A stretch of 64,000 bases of DNA from Alphaproteobacteria bacterium (GTDB lineage: Bacteria; Pseudomonadota; Alphaproteobacteria; CACIAM-22H2): NCBI GenBank assembly GCA_016124335.1, contig WGNX01000002.1:62001-126000 (forward strand), given 5' to 3'. Each line of letters starts with the position of its first letter. Positions within the stretch are counted from its first letter, which is position 1. Below, one piece after another: positions 18,741 through 27,190 of the stretch. The notes beneath the pieces are model-generated. The model saw only the letters and a program-made list of their open reading frames with translations, was not told the origin of the DNA and made no database searches. The position numbers and the translations under genes are program-made.

Positions 18741-20239
18741 CCATGGCCGATCCGACAAAAGATGGTGCGCGCGACACGCTGGAGCGCTACCGCCGCGCAC
18801 GTCAGGCGCGTGGAACGTGGGAGGCGGTCTGGCAGGATTGCTATGAATTCGCCCTGCCGCAACGGGCCGGTGCCGAGCGCCGGAGCGAGCGGCTCTTCGA
18901 TGCCACCGCTGGCGACGCGGCCGAGCAGCTTGCGGCGTCGCTGATGTCGCAGCTCGTGCCGCCATGGTCGCGCTGGTTCGGGCTGCAACCCGGCGGCGAC
19001 GTGCCCGAGGCGCATCGCACGGCCGTGGGGCAGGTTCTGGAAAAGACCGCGAGCATCCTTCAGGCGCATTTCGACCGGTCGAATTTCGCCATGGAAATCC
19101 ATCAATGCTTCCTCGATCTCGTCGTTGCCGGAACGGCGATGCTGCAATTCGAGGAGGCGTCGCCGGGAGCCGATTCCGCGTTTCGCTTTGCGGCCGTGCC
19201 GCTGGCGCGCCTGGCGCTCGACGAGACCGCCGAAGGCGCGTTCGACGTGGTGTTCCGGTCGAGTGAAATGACCGCGGCGCGCCTGCGCGAGCGCTTCCCC
19301 GACGCCGATCTTCCCGACAGGCTCCGCAGGGCGGACGCGCGCAAGGATCTCGAACGGCGCCATTCGGTCGTCGAGGCGCTTTTTGCGGAGCGGCCCGGCT
19401 ATCGCTACCTCGCGATCCTCGAAGATGCGGGCGACTCCTCGGCGCCCGTCGTCCTTTCCGAAGGGCGTTTCGAGCAGCCTCCGTTCCTCGCGTTCCGCTG
19501 GCTGAAAGCGCCCGGCGAAGTCTATGGCCGTTCGCCGGTCATGAAGGCGCTGCCCGACATCAAGACGGCGAACAAGGTCGTCGAACTCGTGCTCAAGAAC
19601 GCGTCGATCGCCGTCACCGGCATCTGGCAGGCCGACGACGACGGCGTGCTCAATCCGGCCAATGTCCGCCTGCAGCCGGGGACGATCATTCCCAAGGCCG
19701 TGGGCTCGGCGGGGCTTACGCCGCTGGAAGCGCCCGGCCGGTTCGACGTGTCGAACCTCGTGCTGGACGACCTGCGCGGCCGCATCCGGCACTCGTTGCT
19801 TGCCGACCGATTGGGCCAGGTCGATACGCCGACGATGACGGCAACCGAAGTGCTCGAACGCTCGGCCGAAATGTCGCGCATCCTCGGTGCCACCTATGGC
19901 CGGTTGCAGGCCGAACTGCTGACGCCGCTGGTTGCGCGTGCGCTTGCGATCCTGCGCCGGCGCGGCGAGATCCCGCCGGTCATCGTCGACGGGCGTGTCG
20001 CCGACATCCAGTACAAGTCGCCGCTCGCCCTCGTCCAGGCGCAGGCCGACGTGCGCAACGCGATGCTGTGGATCGGCCAGACCGCCGCGATGGGGCCGGA
20101 AGCGGCGGCCGTCGTCGACGGTGCCGCCGCCGCACGCTGGATGGCGCGCGCACTTGGCGTGCCGCCGGATCTCGTGCGGCCTCCGCTGCCTGCGCCGGCC
20201 GCTCTGCTCGCGCAAGCACTTGCTCCCCTCCAGTCGTAA
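18737..20239 (+). CDS. Portal (T7 gp8-like head-to-tail connector) protein
   Basis: The 500-residue product matches podoviral head-to-tail connecting proteins: LFDATAGDAAEQLAASLMSQ near residue 55, PPWSRWFGLQP, FRWLKAPGEVYGRSPVMKAL in the middle, KTANKVVELVLKNASIAVTG and TATEVLERSAEMSRILGATY in the C-terminal half. Twelve copies would form the ring through which DNA enters and leaves the head. ATG at 18737 (coupled to the previous stop) or at 18743 are both possible. No frameshift or truncation is visible, and length fits the family. Confidence 0.93.
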   Translation: MTMADPTKDGARDTLERYRRARQARGTWEAVWQDCYEFALPQRAGAERRSERLFDATAGDAAEQLAASLMSQLVPPWSRWFGLQPGGDVPEAHRTAVGQVLEKTASILQAHFDRSNFAMEIHQCFLDLVVAGTAMLQFEEASPGADSAFRFAAVPLARLALDETAEGAFDVVFRSSEMTAARLRERFPDADLPDRLRRADARKDLERRHSVVEALFAERPGYRYLAILEDAGDSSAPVVLSEGRFEQPPFLAFRWLKAPGEVYGRSPVMKALPDIKTANKVVELVLKNASIAVTGIWQADDDGVLNPANVRLQPGTIIPKAVGSAGLTPLEAPGRFDVSNLVLDDLRGRIRHSLLADRLGQVDTPTMTATEVLERSAEMSRILGATYGRLQAELLTPLVARALAILRRRGEIPPVIVDGRVADIQYKSPLALVQAQADVRNAMLWIGQTAAMGPEAAAVVDGAAAARWMARALGVPPDLVRPPLPAPAALLAQALAPLQS

Positions 20240-20257
20240 ACCGAGAAAGGAAACAAA

Positions 20258-20986
20258 ATGACCGATTCTGCCGATACTGGCGCCACAGCAACTCCGACCG
20301 CCGCCGCGCGGCCCGATTACGTGCCCGAGAAATTCTGGGACGCACAGGGCCGCCAGGTCCGCGTCGAGGCGCTGTCGAAATCCTATGGCGAACTCGAGCG
20401 TAAGCTCTCGGGGATGGTTCCGGGCCCGAAGTCGCCCGAATGGGAACAGGGTTGGCGTCGCGCGATGGGCGTGCCGGACACGGCGGACGGCTACGGCATC
20501 GCCCTCAAGGACGATTCGCTGACGATCGATCCCGACGTCAACCAGCGCCTGCATGCCGCCGGATTCACGCCGGCGCAGGCCCAGCTCGTCTACGATCTGG
20601 CGTCCGAGCGGCTGGTGCCGCTCGTGCGCGAATATGCCGACAGCTATCGCACGGAAGTCGCGCGCGAGAAGCTCGCTGCGGAATTCGGCGGTGCGGAAAA
20701 GTGGGATGCGCTCGCCCCGCAGATCGCGCGTTGGGGGCAGGCGAACCTGCCCAAGCCCGTCTACGAGGCACTTGCCTCCACGCCCGAGGGCGTGCGCGCG
20801 CTTAACCGGCTGATGTCCTCGGGCGAGCCCGACCTCAACGGTCTTGGGAGCGGCGCACGCCCGCTCGACGAGGAGGGGTTGCGCAAGCTGATGGCCGACA
20901 AGCGCTACTGGCGCGATCACGATCCGGAGGTCGCCCGCGTCGTCAGCGAGGGATTCCGCCGCCTCTATCCGGATCGCGAAGCGTGA
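20258..20986 (+). CDS. Capsid assembly (scaffolding) protein
   Basis: The 242-residue acidic, helix-rich product sits between portal and coat, the position of T7 gp9. It starts with a disordered stretch, then DYVPEKFWDAQGRQVRVEAL, a motif common to podoviral scaffold proteins, a coiled central part, and a C-terminal region rich in charged helices (GLRKLMADKRYWRDHDPEVAR). Scaffolds guide coat assembly and leave before DNA packaging. AGAAAGGA precedes the ATG. Confidence 0.8.
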   Translation: MTDSADTGATATPTAAARPDYVPEKFWDAQGRQVRVEALSKSYGELERKLSGMVPGPKSPEWEQGWRRAMGVPDTADGYGIALKDDSLTIDPDVNQRLHAAGFTPAQAQLVYDLASERLVPLVREYADSYRTEVAREKLAAEFGGAEKWDALAPQIARWGQANLPKPVYEALASTPEGVRALNRLMSSGEPDLNGLGSGARPLDEEGLRKLMADKRYWRDHDPEVARVVSEGFRRLYPDREA

Positions 20987-20994
20987 AATTCCGC

Positions 20995-21023
20995 TTGACG
21001 GAGATTGCAATCTAAGATTATAG
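20995..21023 (+). promoter_or_regulatory. Sigma-70-type promoter of the coat gene
   Basis: TTGACG at 20995-21000 and TTATAG at 21018-21023 are spaced by 17 bases (TATAGT with 18 also fits). It begins 9 bases after the scaffold stop and creates a leader of roughly 200 bases before the coat gene. Confidence 0.7.
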
Positions 21024-21143
21024 TCCGATCGTTCCGCCCGCGAGCGCTTTGGCGCCGGAGAACGGGACGATCCCCTTCATTCGCCGACCGGACAACCGCC
21101 ATCACGCGGCCCGTCGGCCCCGACCAGCCCCGCGAAACGGGGT

Positions 21144-21179
21144 CGATGCGCGCCCGGACAGCGATCCGGCCGCGCATCG
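21144..21179 (+). promoter_or_regulatory. Long leader hairpin before the coat gene
   Basis: CGATGCGCG (21144-21152) pairs with CGCGCATCG (21171-21179), and CCGGA (21154-21158) with TCCGG (21165-21169), giving 14 pairs in 15 positions with one C-C mismatch and a six-base loop. No T-run follows, so it is not a simple terminator. It ends 48 bases before the coat start and may stabilise or process the leader. Confidence 0.75.
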
Positions 21180-21227
21180 GCAACCCTCGCTTGCGGTTCC
21201 CCCAAGTCTTTCCAAACAGAGGAACCC

Positions 21228-22040
21228 ATGCCGGACATCGACAAAGCATTCGTGAAACAGTACGAGAGCGACGTCCATCTCGCCTTCCAGCGGATGGGCT
21301 CGAAACTGCGCACGACCGTGCGCAGCAAGAAGAACGTGCAGGGCGCGTCGACCGTCTTCCAGAAGATGGGTCGCGGCACCGCCACGACAAAGGCGCGCCA
21401 CGCCGCCGTTCCGGTGATGAATGTCGGCCACGGCACGCTCGAAATCTTCCTGAAGGACTATTACGCCGGCGAGTGGCTCGACGCGCTCGACGAGATCAAG
21501 ACGCCGGGCGACGAGCGCACGGCGGTCGTCAATTCCGGCGCCTACGCGCTGGGCCGGAAGACCGACGAACTCATCATCGACGCGCTGCAGGCGTCTTCGA
21601 ATTTCGCGGGCCCCGATACCGATGGCCTGACGAAAGCGAAGATCCTCTCGGCGTTCGAGATGCTGGGTGCTTCCGACGTGCCGGACGACGGCGACCGGTT
21701 CGCGGTGATCGGCTGGAAGCAGTGGAGCGAACTGCTCCAGATCGACGAGTTCGCCAACGCCGACTATGTCGGCGAGGACGAATTGCCCTGGCAGGGCACG
21801 CAAGCCAAGAAATGGCTCGGCACGCTCTGGATGCCCCATTCGGGCCTGACGGAGCAGGCGGGCGTGCGCTTCTGCCACTGGTACCACAAGGCGGCGGTCG
21901 GCCACGCGTCGGGCTGCGAGGTGCGTTCCGACGTCACCTGGCATGGCGATCGTGCGTCGTTCTTTGTCTCCAACATGATGAGCCAGGGGGCGGGCATCAT
22001 CGATGCCGCCGGCGTCGTGACCCTGCGCTGCAAGGAATAA
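21228..22040 (+). CDS. Major capsid (coat) protein
   Basis: The 270-residue product lies after the scaffold gene, where T7 gp10 lies. It contains MGRGTATTKARHAAVPVMN and GHGTLEIFLKDYYAGEWLD in the N-terminal half, then EIKTPGDERTAVVNSGAYAL, and WKQWSELLQIDEFANADYVG and FCHWYHKAAVGHASG later, all typical of podoviral coat proteins annotated in alphaproteobacterial phages. AGAGGA precedes the ATG. The gene has its own promoter and hairpin leader, consistent with the need for hundreds of copies per head. Confidence 0.88.
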   Translation: MPDIDKAFVKQYESDVHLAFQRMGSKLRTTVRSKKNVQGASTVFQKMGRGTATTKARHAAVPVMNVGHGTLEIFLKDYYAGEWLDALDEIKTPGDERTAVVNSGAYALGRKTDELIIDALQASSNFAGPDTDGLTKAKILSAFEMLGASDVPDDGDRFAVIGWKQWSELLQIDEFANADYVGEDELPWQGTQAKKWLGTLWMPHSGLTEQAGVRFCHWYHKAAVGHASGCEVRSDVTWHGDRASFFVSNMMSQGAGIIDAAGVVTLRCKE

Positions 22041-22050
22041 GGGGGAAGCG

Positions 22051-22320
22051 ATGGCTTTCGAACTCAAGAACCTGTCCGTGCTCGCCTACGCGAACGGCTT
22101 CACGCTCTGGCACTACACCACGCCCGATGCGGCCGCGAATGTCGACGATGCGGGCTATTTCAACTCGGCGGCCGACATGCTGCGCGCGGGCGACATGATC
22201 CTTGCCAACACCGGCACTTCCGGCGCGCCGCAGAGCGGCGTGTTCGCGGTCGCTGCGGTGGCGGCGGGATCCGTCGATGCGGCAAGCCTTACGCCGTTCG
22301 ACGCGTCGAACCCCGACTGA
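22051..22320 (+). CDS. Small coat-linked protein (possible head decoration)
   Basis: An 89-residue protein starting ten bases after the coat stop behind GGGGGAAG. It begins MAFELKNLSVLAYANGFTLW and is rich in alanine and small residues; no membrane segment. Its position between coat and the gp11-like gene, inside the same promoter-hairpin unit as the coat, suggests a capsid decoration or cement protein, but this is inference. Homologues with the same start are known only as hypothetical phage proteins. Confidence 0.65.
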   Translation: MAFELKNLSVLAYANGFTLWHYTTPDAAANVDDAGYFNSAADMLRAGDMILANTGTSGAPQSGVFAVAAVAAGSVDAASLTPFDASNPD

Positions 22321-22328
22321 CGCGGCAG

Positions 22329-22356
22329 CCGGCGGGCGGCTTCGGCCGTCCGCCGG
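22329..22356 (+). terminator. UUCG-tetraloop hairpin after the coat unit (likely partial terminator)
   Basis: A 12-pair stem (22329-22340 with 22345-22356, one G-T wobble) is closed by a C(TTCG)G loop and followed by TTCTCCCC. The weak T-run suggests partial termination or mRNA 3'-end protection. It lies between the coat-linked gene and the gp11-like gene, the place of the T7 late terminator. Confidence 0.7.
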
Positions 22357-22389
22357 TTCTCCCCAATCCCCAATCCCGGAGTCAAACCG

Positions 22390-22959
22390 ATGGCCCTGAC
22401 GCCCATCGCGCTCTGCTCGCGCGCCCTCGTGAAACTCGGCGCACGTTCGATCGCCTCGTTCGACGAGGGCACGGCCGAGGCCGAGATCGCCGCCGTCCTT
22501 TATCCAAGCGTGCGCGACGGCCTTGTTTCCGCCCATCCATGGAGCTTCGCCACCGGTCAGGCGACGCTTGCGCGCCTGGCACGTGCACCCGTCGCCGACC
22601 ACGCCTTCGCCTATCAGCTTCCGGCCGATTTCCTGCGCGCGCTGTCATTGGGGACGGGCACGCGCGGCCGCGGGCAGGAATACCGGGTCGTGGAATCCGC
22701 ACTGCACTGCGATGCCGAGCAGGTCGTTCTCTCCTACATCTTCCGGCCCGACGAAACCGGCTTTCCGCCGTTTTTCGATACCGCACTGATCGCGCTGCTC
22801 GCGGCCGAATTCTGCCTGCCGGTGACCGAAAGCACCACGCGTGCCGAACTGCTGCGACGCAATGCGGACGCCGAAATCCGACGCGCGCGCCTGATCGATG
22901 CCCAACAGGACTCGCCGGGCCGCATCGAGGACTTCACGCTCGTGGAGGCGCGGCGATGA
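22390..22959 (+). CDS. Tail tubular protein A-like (T7 gp11-type adaptor)
   Basis: The 189-residue product has the pattern of podoviral gp11/gp4-like proteins: LTPIALCSRALVKLGARSI at the start, EAEIAAVLYPSVRDGLVSAH and PWSF, then FAYQLPADFLRALSLG. It would form the ring joining portal to the tail nozzle. GGAG precedes the ATG. Its stop overlaps the next start as ATGA, so it is coupled to the nozzle gene. Confidence 0.82.
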   Translation: MALTPIALCSRALVKLGARSIASFDEGTAEAEIAAVLYPSVRDGLVSAHPWSFATGQATLARLARAPVADHAFAYQLPADFLRALSLGTGTRGRGQEYRVVESALHCDAEQVVLSYIFRPDETGFPPFFDTALIALLAAEFCLPVTESTTRAELLRRNADAEIRRARLIDAQQDSPGRIEDFTLVEARR

Positions 22960-24863
22960 CCGTGCTCCGCGTCGCAAAGACAAGCTTCGCGTCCGGCGAG
23001 ATCGGCCCCGCGATGCTGGGCCGGGTCGACCTGCGCGCGTTCGAGAACGGTGCGCGGCGCCTGCGCAACGTCGTCGTCGAACCTTCGGGCGCGGTACGGC
23101 GGCGCCCGGGCCTTGCGTATGTGGCCGGGCTGCCGGCACGCGCGCGCCTGATCGCGTTCGAATTCAACACCGAACAGGCCTATCTGCTTGCGCTGCTGGC
23201 TGGCGAGATGCGCGTCTTTCGCGACGGCGTGCAGGTCGCCGCATTCGCGACACCCTGGACCGATGCACAGCTCGATCAGGTCGTCTGGACACAGAGCGCC
23301 GATACGCTTCTGGTCGTCCATCCAGAAGTCGAACCGCGGAACATCACCCGCACGTCCCATACGGCATGGACGGTCGAGCCGTGGAGCTTCTTCGAGGAGA
23401 AGGGGATCCGCTACCAGCCGTACCACAAGTTTGCGGCAGACGCGGTGACACTGAAGCCGTCGGCGACGACGGGAACGGTCACGCTTGCTGCCTCGGCGGA
23501 CGTGTTCGTCGCCGGGCATGTCGGCCTGCGCTTTCGCGTCCAGCAGAAGGAATTGACGATCTCCGCCGTGACGGGGCCGCGAAACGCGACCGGTACGCTC
23601 GTCTCGGGCCAGACGATCCCGGATTCGAGCGCGACGGCCGATTGGGAGGAGGCGGCGTTCTCGGTCATCCGCGGCTGGCCCTGTTCGGTCACGTTCCACC
23701 AGGACCGGCTTGTCATCGGCGGCTCGCGCGACCTGCCGAACCGGCTGTGGCTTTCGAAATCCGGCGATCTCTTCAACTTCGATCTCGGCACGGGGCTCGA
23801 TGACGAGGCGATCGAGTTCACGCTGCTTTCCGATCAGGTCAATGCCATACGCCACGTTTTCTCGGGCCGGCATCTGCAGGTCTTCACGTCCGGCGCGGAA
23901 TGGATGGTCTCCGGCGAACCGCTGACGCCCGAAAACGTCCAGCTCGACCGGCAGACGCGGATCGGCAGTCCGGCGGCGCGCTCGGTTCGCCCGCGCGACG
24001 TCGACGGGGCCACGCTGTTCGTCGGTCGCGGCGGCCACGATCTTCGCGAATTCCTGTTCGCCGACGGTGAGCAGGCTTATCAGGCGACGGATCTTGCGCT
24101 GCTTGCGCCGCATCTTGTCCAGGATCCGGTCGCGATCGATTACGACCCCGACGACCGGCTGCTTCACGTCGTCAATGCCGACGGGTCGCTCGCCACGCTC
24201 ACGGTCTATCGCGCCGAACAGGTGACGGCATGGGCACTGCAAACGACACAGGGCGCCTTCCGGTCGGTCGCCGTCGCATCGGACCAGAGCTACGTCGCGG
24301 TCGAACGCGACGGCGCATGGTCGATCGAGCGGTTCGACCGGACCTTCTCGACGGATGCGGCGCTGCGGCTGGCGCCGGCCGCCGGTGCCGGCGAATGGAC
24401 CGGGCTTTCGCACCTTGATGGCAAAGCCTGCGCGTTCGTCGGTGGCGGCGTTCCGCTTGGAACGTTCGTGCCCGCGAGCGGCGCCGTGGCGGCAACGGTG
24501 CCTTCGGTCGAGGTGGAGGCCGGACTCCCATTTCTCGCGGAAATCGAACCGTTGCCGCCAACGCCGGCCGCGACGGGCGGTGCCACGCCGCGAAGCCTGC
24601 GGCTCATCGAGGCGTCCTTCCGGCTGCTCGATTCCCGCCAGATGCGCGTGGACACGGGCGCAGGCCCGATCGACGTGCCGTTTCGCAGTTTCAATGCCGC
24701 GACCGCGTTCGGCAACGCGGTCGCGGCCTTCACGGGCGAGAAGCGCGTGCGCGCGCTCGGGTGGCGGCGCGCCGGCGTCGATGCGCTGTGGCGCATCGAA
24801 CTGCCGTCGCCGCTGCCATTCACGCTCCTTTCCGTAACCCAAGAAATGAAGGTGAACGACTGA
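22956..24863 (+). CDS. Tail tubular protein B-like (T7 gp12-type nozzle)
   Basis: A 635-residue beta-rich protein starting MTVLRVAKTSFASGEIGPAM, followed by FENGARRLRNVVVEPSGAVRR and RRPGLAYVA, the signature start of podoviral tail nozzle proteins. Middle motifs include FHQDRLVIGGSRDLPNRLWL and SGDLFNFDLGTGLDD. It would form the tube through which DNA leaves the particle. Both ends overlap neighbours (ATGA with the gp11-like gene; TGATG with the next gene), showing tight coupling. No sign of decay. Confidence 0.85.
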   Translation: MTVLRVAKTSFASGEIGPAMLGRVDLRAFENGARRLRNVVVEPSGAVRRRPGLAYVAGLPARARLIAFEFNTEQAYLLALLAGEMRVFRDGVQVAAFATPWTDAQLDQVVWTQSADTLLVVHPEVEPRNITRTSHTAWTVEPWSFFEEKGIRYQPYHKFAADAVTLKPSATTGTVTLAASADVFVAGHVGLRFRVQQKELTISAVTGPRNATGTLVSGQTIPDSSATADWEEAAFSVIRGWPCSVTFHQDRLVIGGSRDLPNRLWLSKSGDLFNFDLGTGLDDEAIEFTLLSDQVNAIRHVFSGRHLQVFTSGAEWMVSGEPLTPENVQLDRQTRIGSPAARSVRPRDVDGATLFVGRGGHDLREFLFADGEQAYQATDLALLAPHLVQDPVAIDYDPDDRLLHVVNADGSLATLTVYRAEQVTAWALQTTQGAFRSVAVASDQSYVAVERDGAWSIERFDRTFSTDAALRLAPAAGAGEWTGLSHLDGKACAFVGGGVPLGTFVPASGAVAATVPSVEVEAGLPFLAEIEPLPPTPAATGGATPRSLRLIEASFRLLDSRQMRVDTGAGPIDVPFRSFNAATAFGNAVAAFTGEKRVRALGWRRAGVDALWRIELPSPLPFTLLSVTQEMKVND

Positions 24864-25417
24864 TGGGCGGTCTCAGCATTCCGGCCATGATGGCCATTCA
24901 AACGGGCGTCGGCCTCGTCCAGGGCATCGCCAGTTCGTCTGCCGCGGCCTCGCAGGCCGAAGCGCAGGCCAACGCCCAGCGTCAGGCGATGCAGGCGGCC
25001 GCCGACCGGCAGCGCCAGGCGCTCGATCAGCAATACGCAAGCGAGACGCGCAAGCGGCAGAACCTGCTCGAACGTGCGACGGCACGGGCAAACGTGTCAT
25101 TCGGTGCGCGCGGCGTGTCGCCGAGCGAAGGATCGGCGGGCGCCCTGCTGCGTGGCATCGAAGACGGTTTCTATGCCGACGAGGCCGACCGCGCGGGCAG
25201 CTACGCGCTCCAGCGCGAAGGGCTCGACGCCGGCCTTGCCGATTCCCTCCGGCAGCTCGACTACGCCGGACAGCGCAACCTCCTCGCGCGCGACGACGAC
25301 ATCCAGCGCCGGATTCTCGGCCTGCTCAGCTGGGGCGGCGCCATGGCCGGGCGCGGCGGCGGGCGCGCGCCAACCGGCGGGATGAGCGCGAACCTGCCCG
25401 ACGTCATTTCCATCTGA
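24863..25417 (+). CDS. Internal virion protein-like (T7 gp14-position)
   Basis: The 184-residue product has a short hydrophobic N-terminus (IPAMMAIQTGVGLVQGIASS), a long alanine/glutamine-rich coiled region, then FGARGVSPSEGSAGALLRGI and a glycine-rich end. This resembles small internal core proteins of podoviruses (gp14 of T7), which are ejected into the host envelope. It is the only such gene here; T7 has three (gp14, gp15, gp16). Coupled to the nozzle gene by one base of overlap. Confidence 0.65.
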   Translation: MGGLSIPAMMAIQTGVGLVQGIASSSAAASQAEAQANAQRQAMQAAADRQRQALDQQYASETRKRQNLLERATARANVSFGARGVSPSEGSAGALLRGIEDGFYADEADRAGSYALQREGLDAGLADSLRQLDYAGQRNLLARDDDIQRRILGLLSWGGAMAGRGGGRAPTGGMSANLPDVISI

Positions 25418-25435
25418 ACGAACGAGGAAGCAAAC

Positions 25436-27190
25436 ATGACCGATCACATCCGTATCGCCGCGCGCCTTCCGCGTTGCCGCTTCGTCGCCGACGGCGCGCA
25501 GTCGGCATTCGCGTTCGATTTCGCCGTATTCCGGCCCGAAGACATCGAGGTCCGTGTCGGCGGCGCAATCGTCGCGACGGGATTTGCCGTGGCACTTGGC
25601 CCGACCGGGACCGGCAGCGTCACGTTCGACGTGCCGCCGCCCGCAGGCATGATCGTCGTGCTGCGCCGCCAGCTTTCGATCCGCCGTGAAACCGACTTCC
25701 AGGAGGGTGGCGAACTGCGCGCCAAAACGCTCAACGACGAACTCGATTTCCAGACCGCGGGGCTCCAGCAGGTGGAGACGGCCATCGCCCGGGCCCTGCA
25801 CGTCAGCGACGACGATCCCGACGATGCACCGACGCAACTGCCACCGGCCGCCGCACGCGCGCGTAAGGCATTGGTGTTCGACGCGGAGGGCAACCCCGGC
25901 CTTTCGATCGACGACTACGCCGACCAGGCGGCCAATGCGGGCGCCAGTGCCGCCGTGGCGTCGGCCGCTTCGGTGGCGGCTGCGGCTTCGGCCGCTGCCG
26001 CGTCGACGGATCGCGCGTCGTCCGCCGCCTCGGAATCGCTGGCGCGGGCACATCGCGACGATGCGGCGGCTTCGGCAGCCGCTGCATCAGATGGCGCCTT
26101 GGACGCCACCGCCGCGGCGCTGGCCAACGCGATCGCGTGGAACTTCGACCTGGCAACGACGGTTGGCGATCCGGGCGCCGGCGGCTTCCGGTTCGATGCG
26201 CCAACGCCCGTTGCGGCGACGGCGATCATGGTCTCGGCGTTGACCGCCGAGCCCGGCACGCCCGACATTTCCGATTTCGTCGCCTCGTGGGCGGCAAGCA
26301 CCAATCCGGCGGTCAAGGGCTACGCCACCTTGCGCAAGCGCGACGGCGGAAGCGGCTTCGCGGTGTTCGCGGTGCGCGATGTCGTCGACCTTGGCGGCTG
26401 GCTGCGCATCGATGTGACGCACGCGGCCTCGTCGGGTGCGTGGGTATCCGGCGACGGCGCGCGGATCGCGTTCGCGCGTGCCGGCGACAAGGGGCTCGAC
26501 GGAGCGGGAACGATCGTCAGCATCGCGGCGGCCGATGCGTCCATCGAGATCGGCGGCACGGCATCCGACCGGACAATCGCCGTCGGTGCCAATGCGATCA
26601 CGCCGGCAAAGCTGGCAAGGCTCGGTTCAGCGGGGCAGGTGTTGACGTCGAACGGCGGCGGCGTCGATGCGTCGTTCCAAAGCCTGCCGCCGGGCGTGCC
26701 TGCCGGCATCGTCGTTCCTTTCGCCGGCACGGTCGAGCCGGCAGGGTGGCTGTTTGCGGCCGGTCAGGCGGTGAGCCGGGCTGCATATGAAGCGCTCTTC
26801 GCCGCGCTCGGCACCACCTACGGCGCCGGCGATGGCAGCACGACCTTCAATCTGCCCGATCTGCGCGGTCGCGTGCCGGCCGGGCGCGACAACATGAACG
26901 GTACGGCCGCCAACCGGCTCACGGCAGGCGGGGCCGGTATTGCCGGCTCGACGCTCGGCGCGTCCGGCGGTGCCGAGATGCATGCGTTGACGACCGCGCA
27001 GATTCCATCACACGGGCATGTCTATACGGCCGGCGGCGGGGGCGTTGCGACCGGCAGTTCATCGTTCGGCGACAACAATGTCGTGTATGGCGGACCGGGC
27101 AGCGGCGCGAACTCGGCCGTGACCGGCGGCGGCCAGGCGCACCCGAACGTCCAGCCGACGATCGTCCTCAATCACATCGTCAAGACATGA
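25436..27190 (+). CDS. Tail fibre protein with T7-like N-terminus and collar domain
   Basis: The 584-residue protein has three parts. Residues 1-135 are like the T7 gp17 anchor (CRFVADGAQSAFAFDFAVF, RRQLSIRRETDFQEGGELRA, LNDELDFQTAGLQQVE). Residues about 155-235 are an alanine-rich coiled coil. The C-terminal 150 residues contain a phage tail collar domain (VPFAGTVEPAGWLFAAGQAV, FNLPDLRGRVPAGRDNM) and end with PSHGHVYTAGG and a glycine-rich tip, NVQPTIVLNHIVKT. It is the receptor-binding protein. AACGAGGAAG precedes the ATG; the stop overlaps the terminase start. Confidence 0.88.
   Translation: MTDHIRIAARLPRCRFVADGAQSAFAFDFAVFRPEDIEVRVGGAIVATGFAVALGPTGTGSVTFDVPPPAGMIVVLRRQLSIRRETDFQEGGELRAKTLNDELDFQTAGLQQVETAIARALHVSDDDPDDAPTQLPPAAARARKALVFDAEGNPGLSIDDYADQAANAGASAAVASAASVAAAASAAAASTDRASSAASESLARAHRDDAAASAAAASDGALDATAAALANAIAWNFDLATTVGDPGAGGFRFDAPTPVAATAIMVSALTAEPGTPDISDFVASWAASTNPAVKGYATLRKRDGGSGFAVFAVRDVVDLGGWLRIDVTHAASSGAWVSGDGARIAFARAGDKGLDGAGTIVSIAAADASIEIGGTASDRTIAVGANAITPAKLARLGSAGQVLTSNGGGVDASFQSLPPGVPAGIVVPFAGTVEPAGWLFAAGQAVSRAAYEALFAALGTTYGAGDGSTTFNLPDLRGRVPAGRDNMNGTAANRLTAGGAGIAGSTLGASGGAEMHALTTAQIPSHGHVYTAGGGGVATGSSSFGDNNVVYGGPGSGANSAVTGGGQAHPNVQPTIVLNHIVKT

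Noticed and set aside
18503..21010. An 835-codon minus-strand frame across the portal and scaffold genes
   Set aside because: Portal and scaffold motifs are clear on the plus strand with good ribosome sites; the antisense product is low-complexity and basic.
25915..26243. A coding repeat array or diversity-generating region in the tail fibre's alanine-rich stretch
   Set aside because: It is a simple alanine/serine coiled coil without a DNA-level tandem unit, and no reverse transcriptase or template repeat is nearby.
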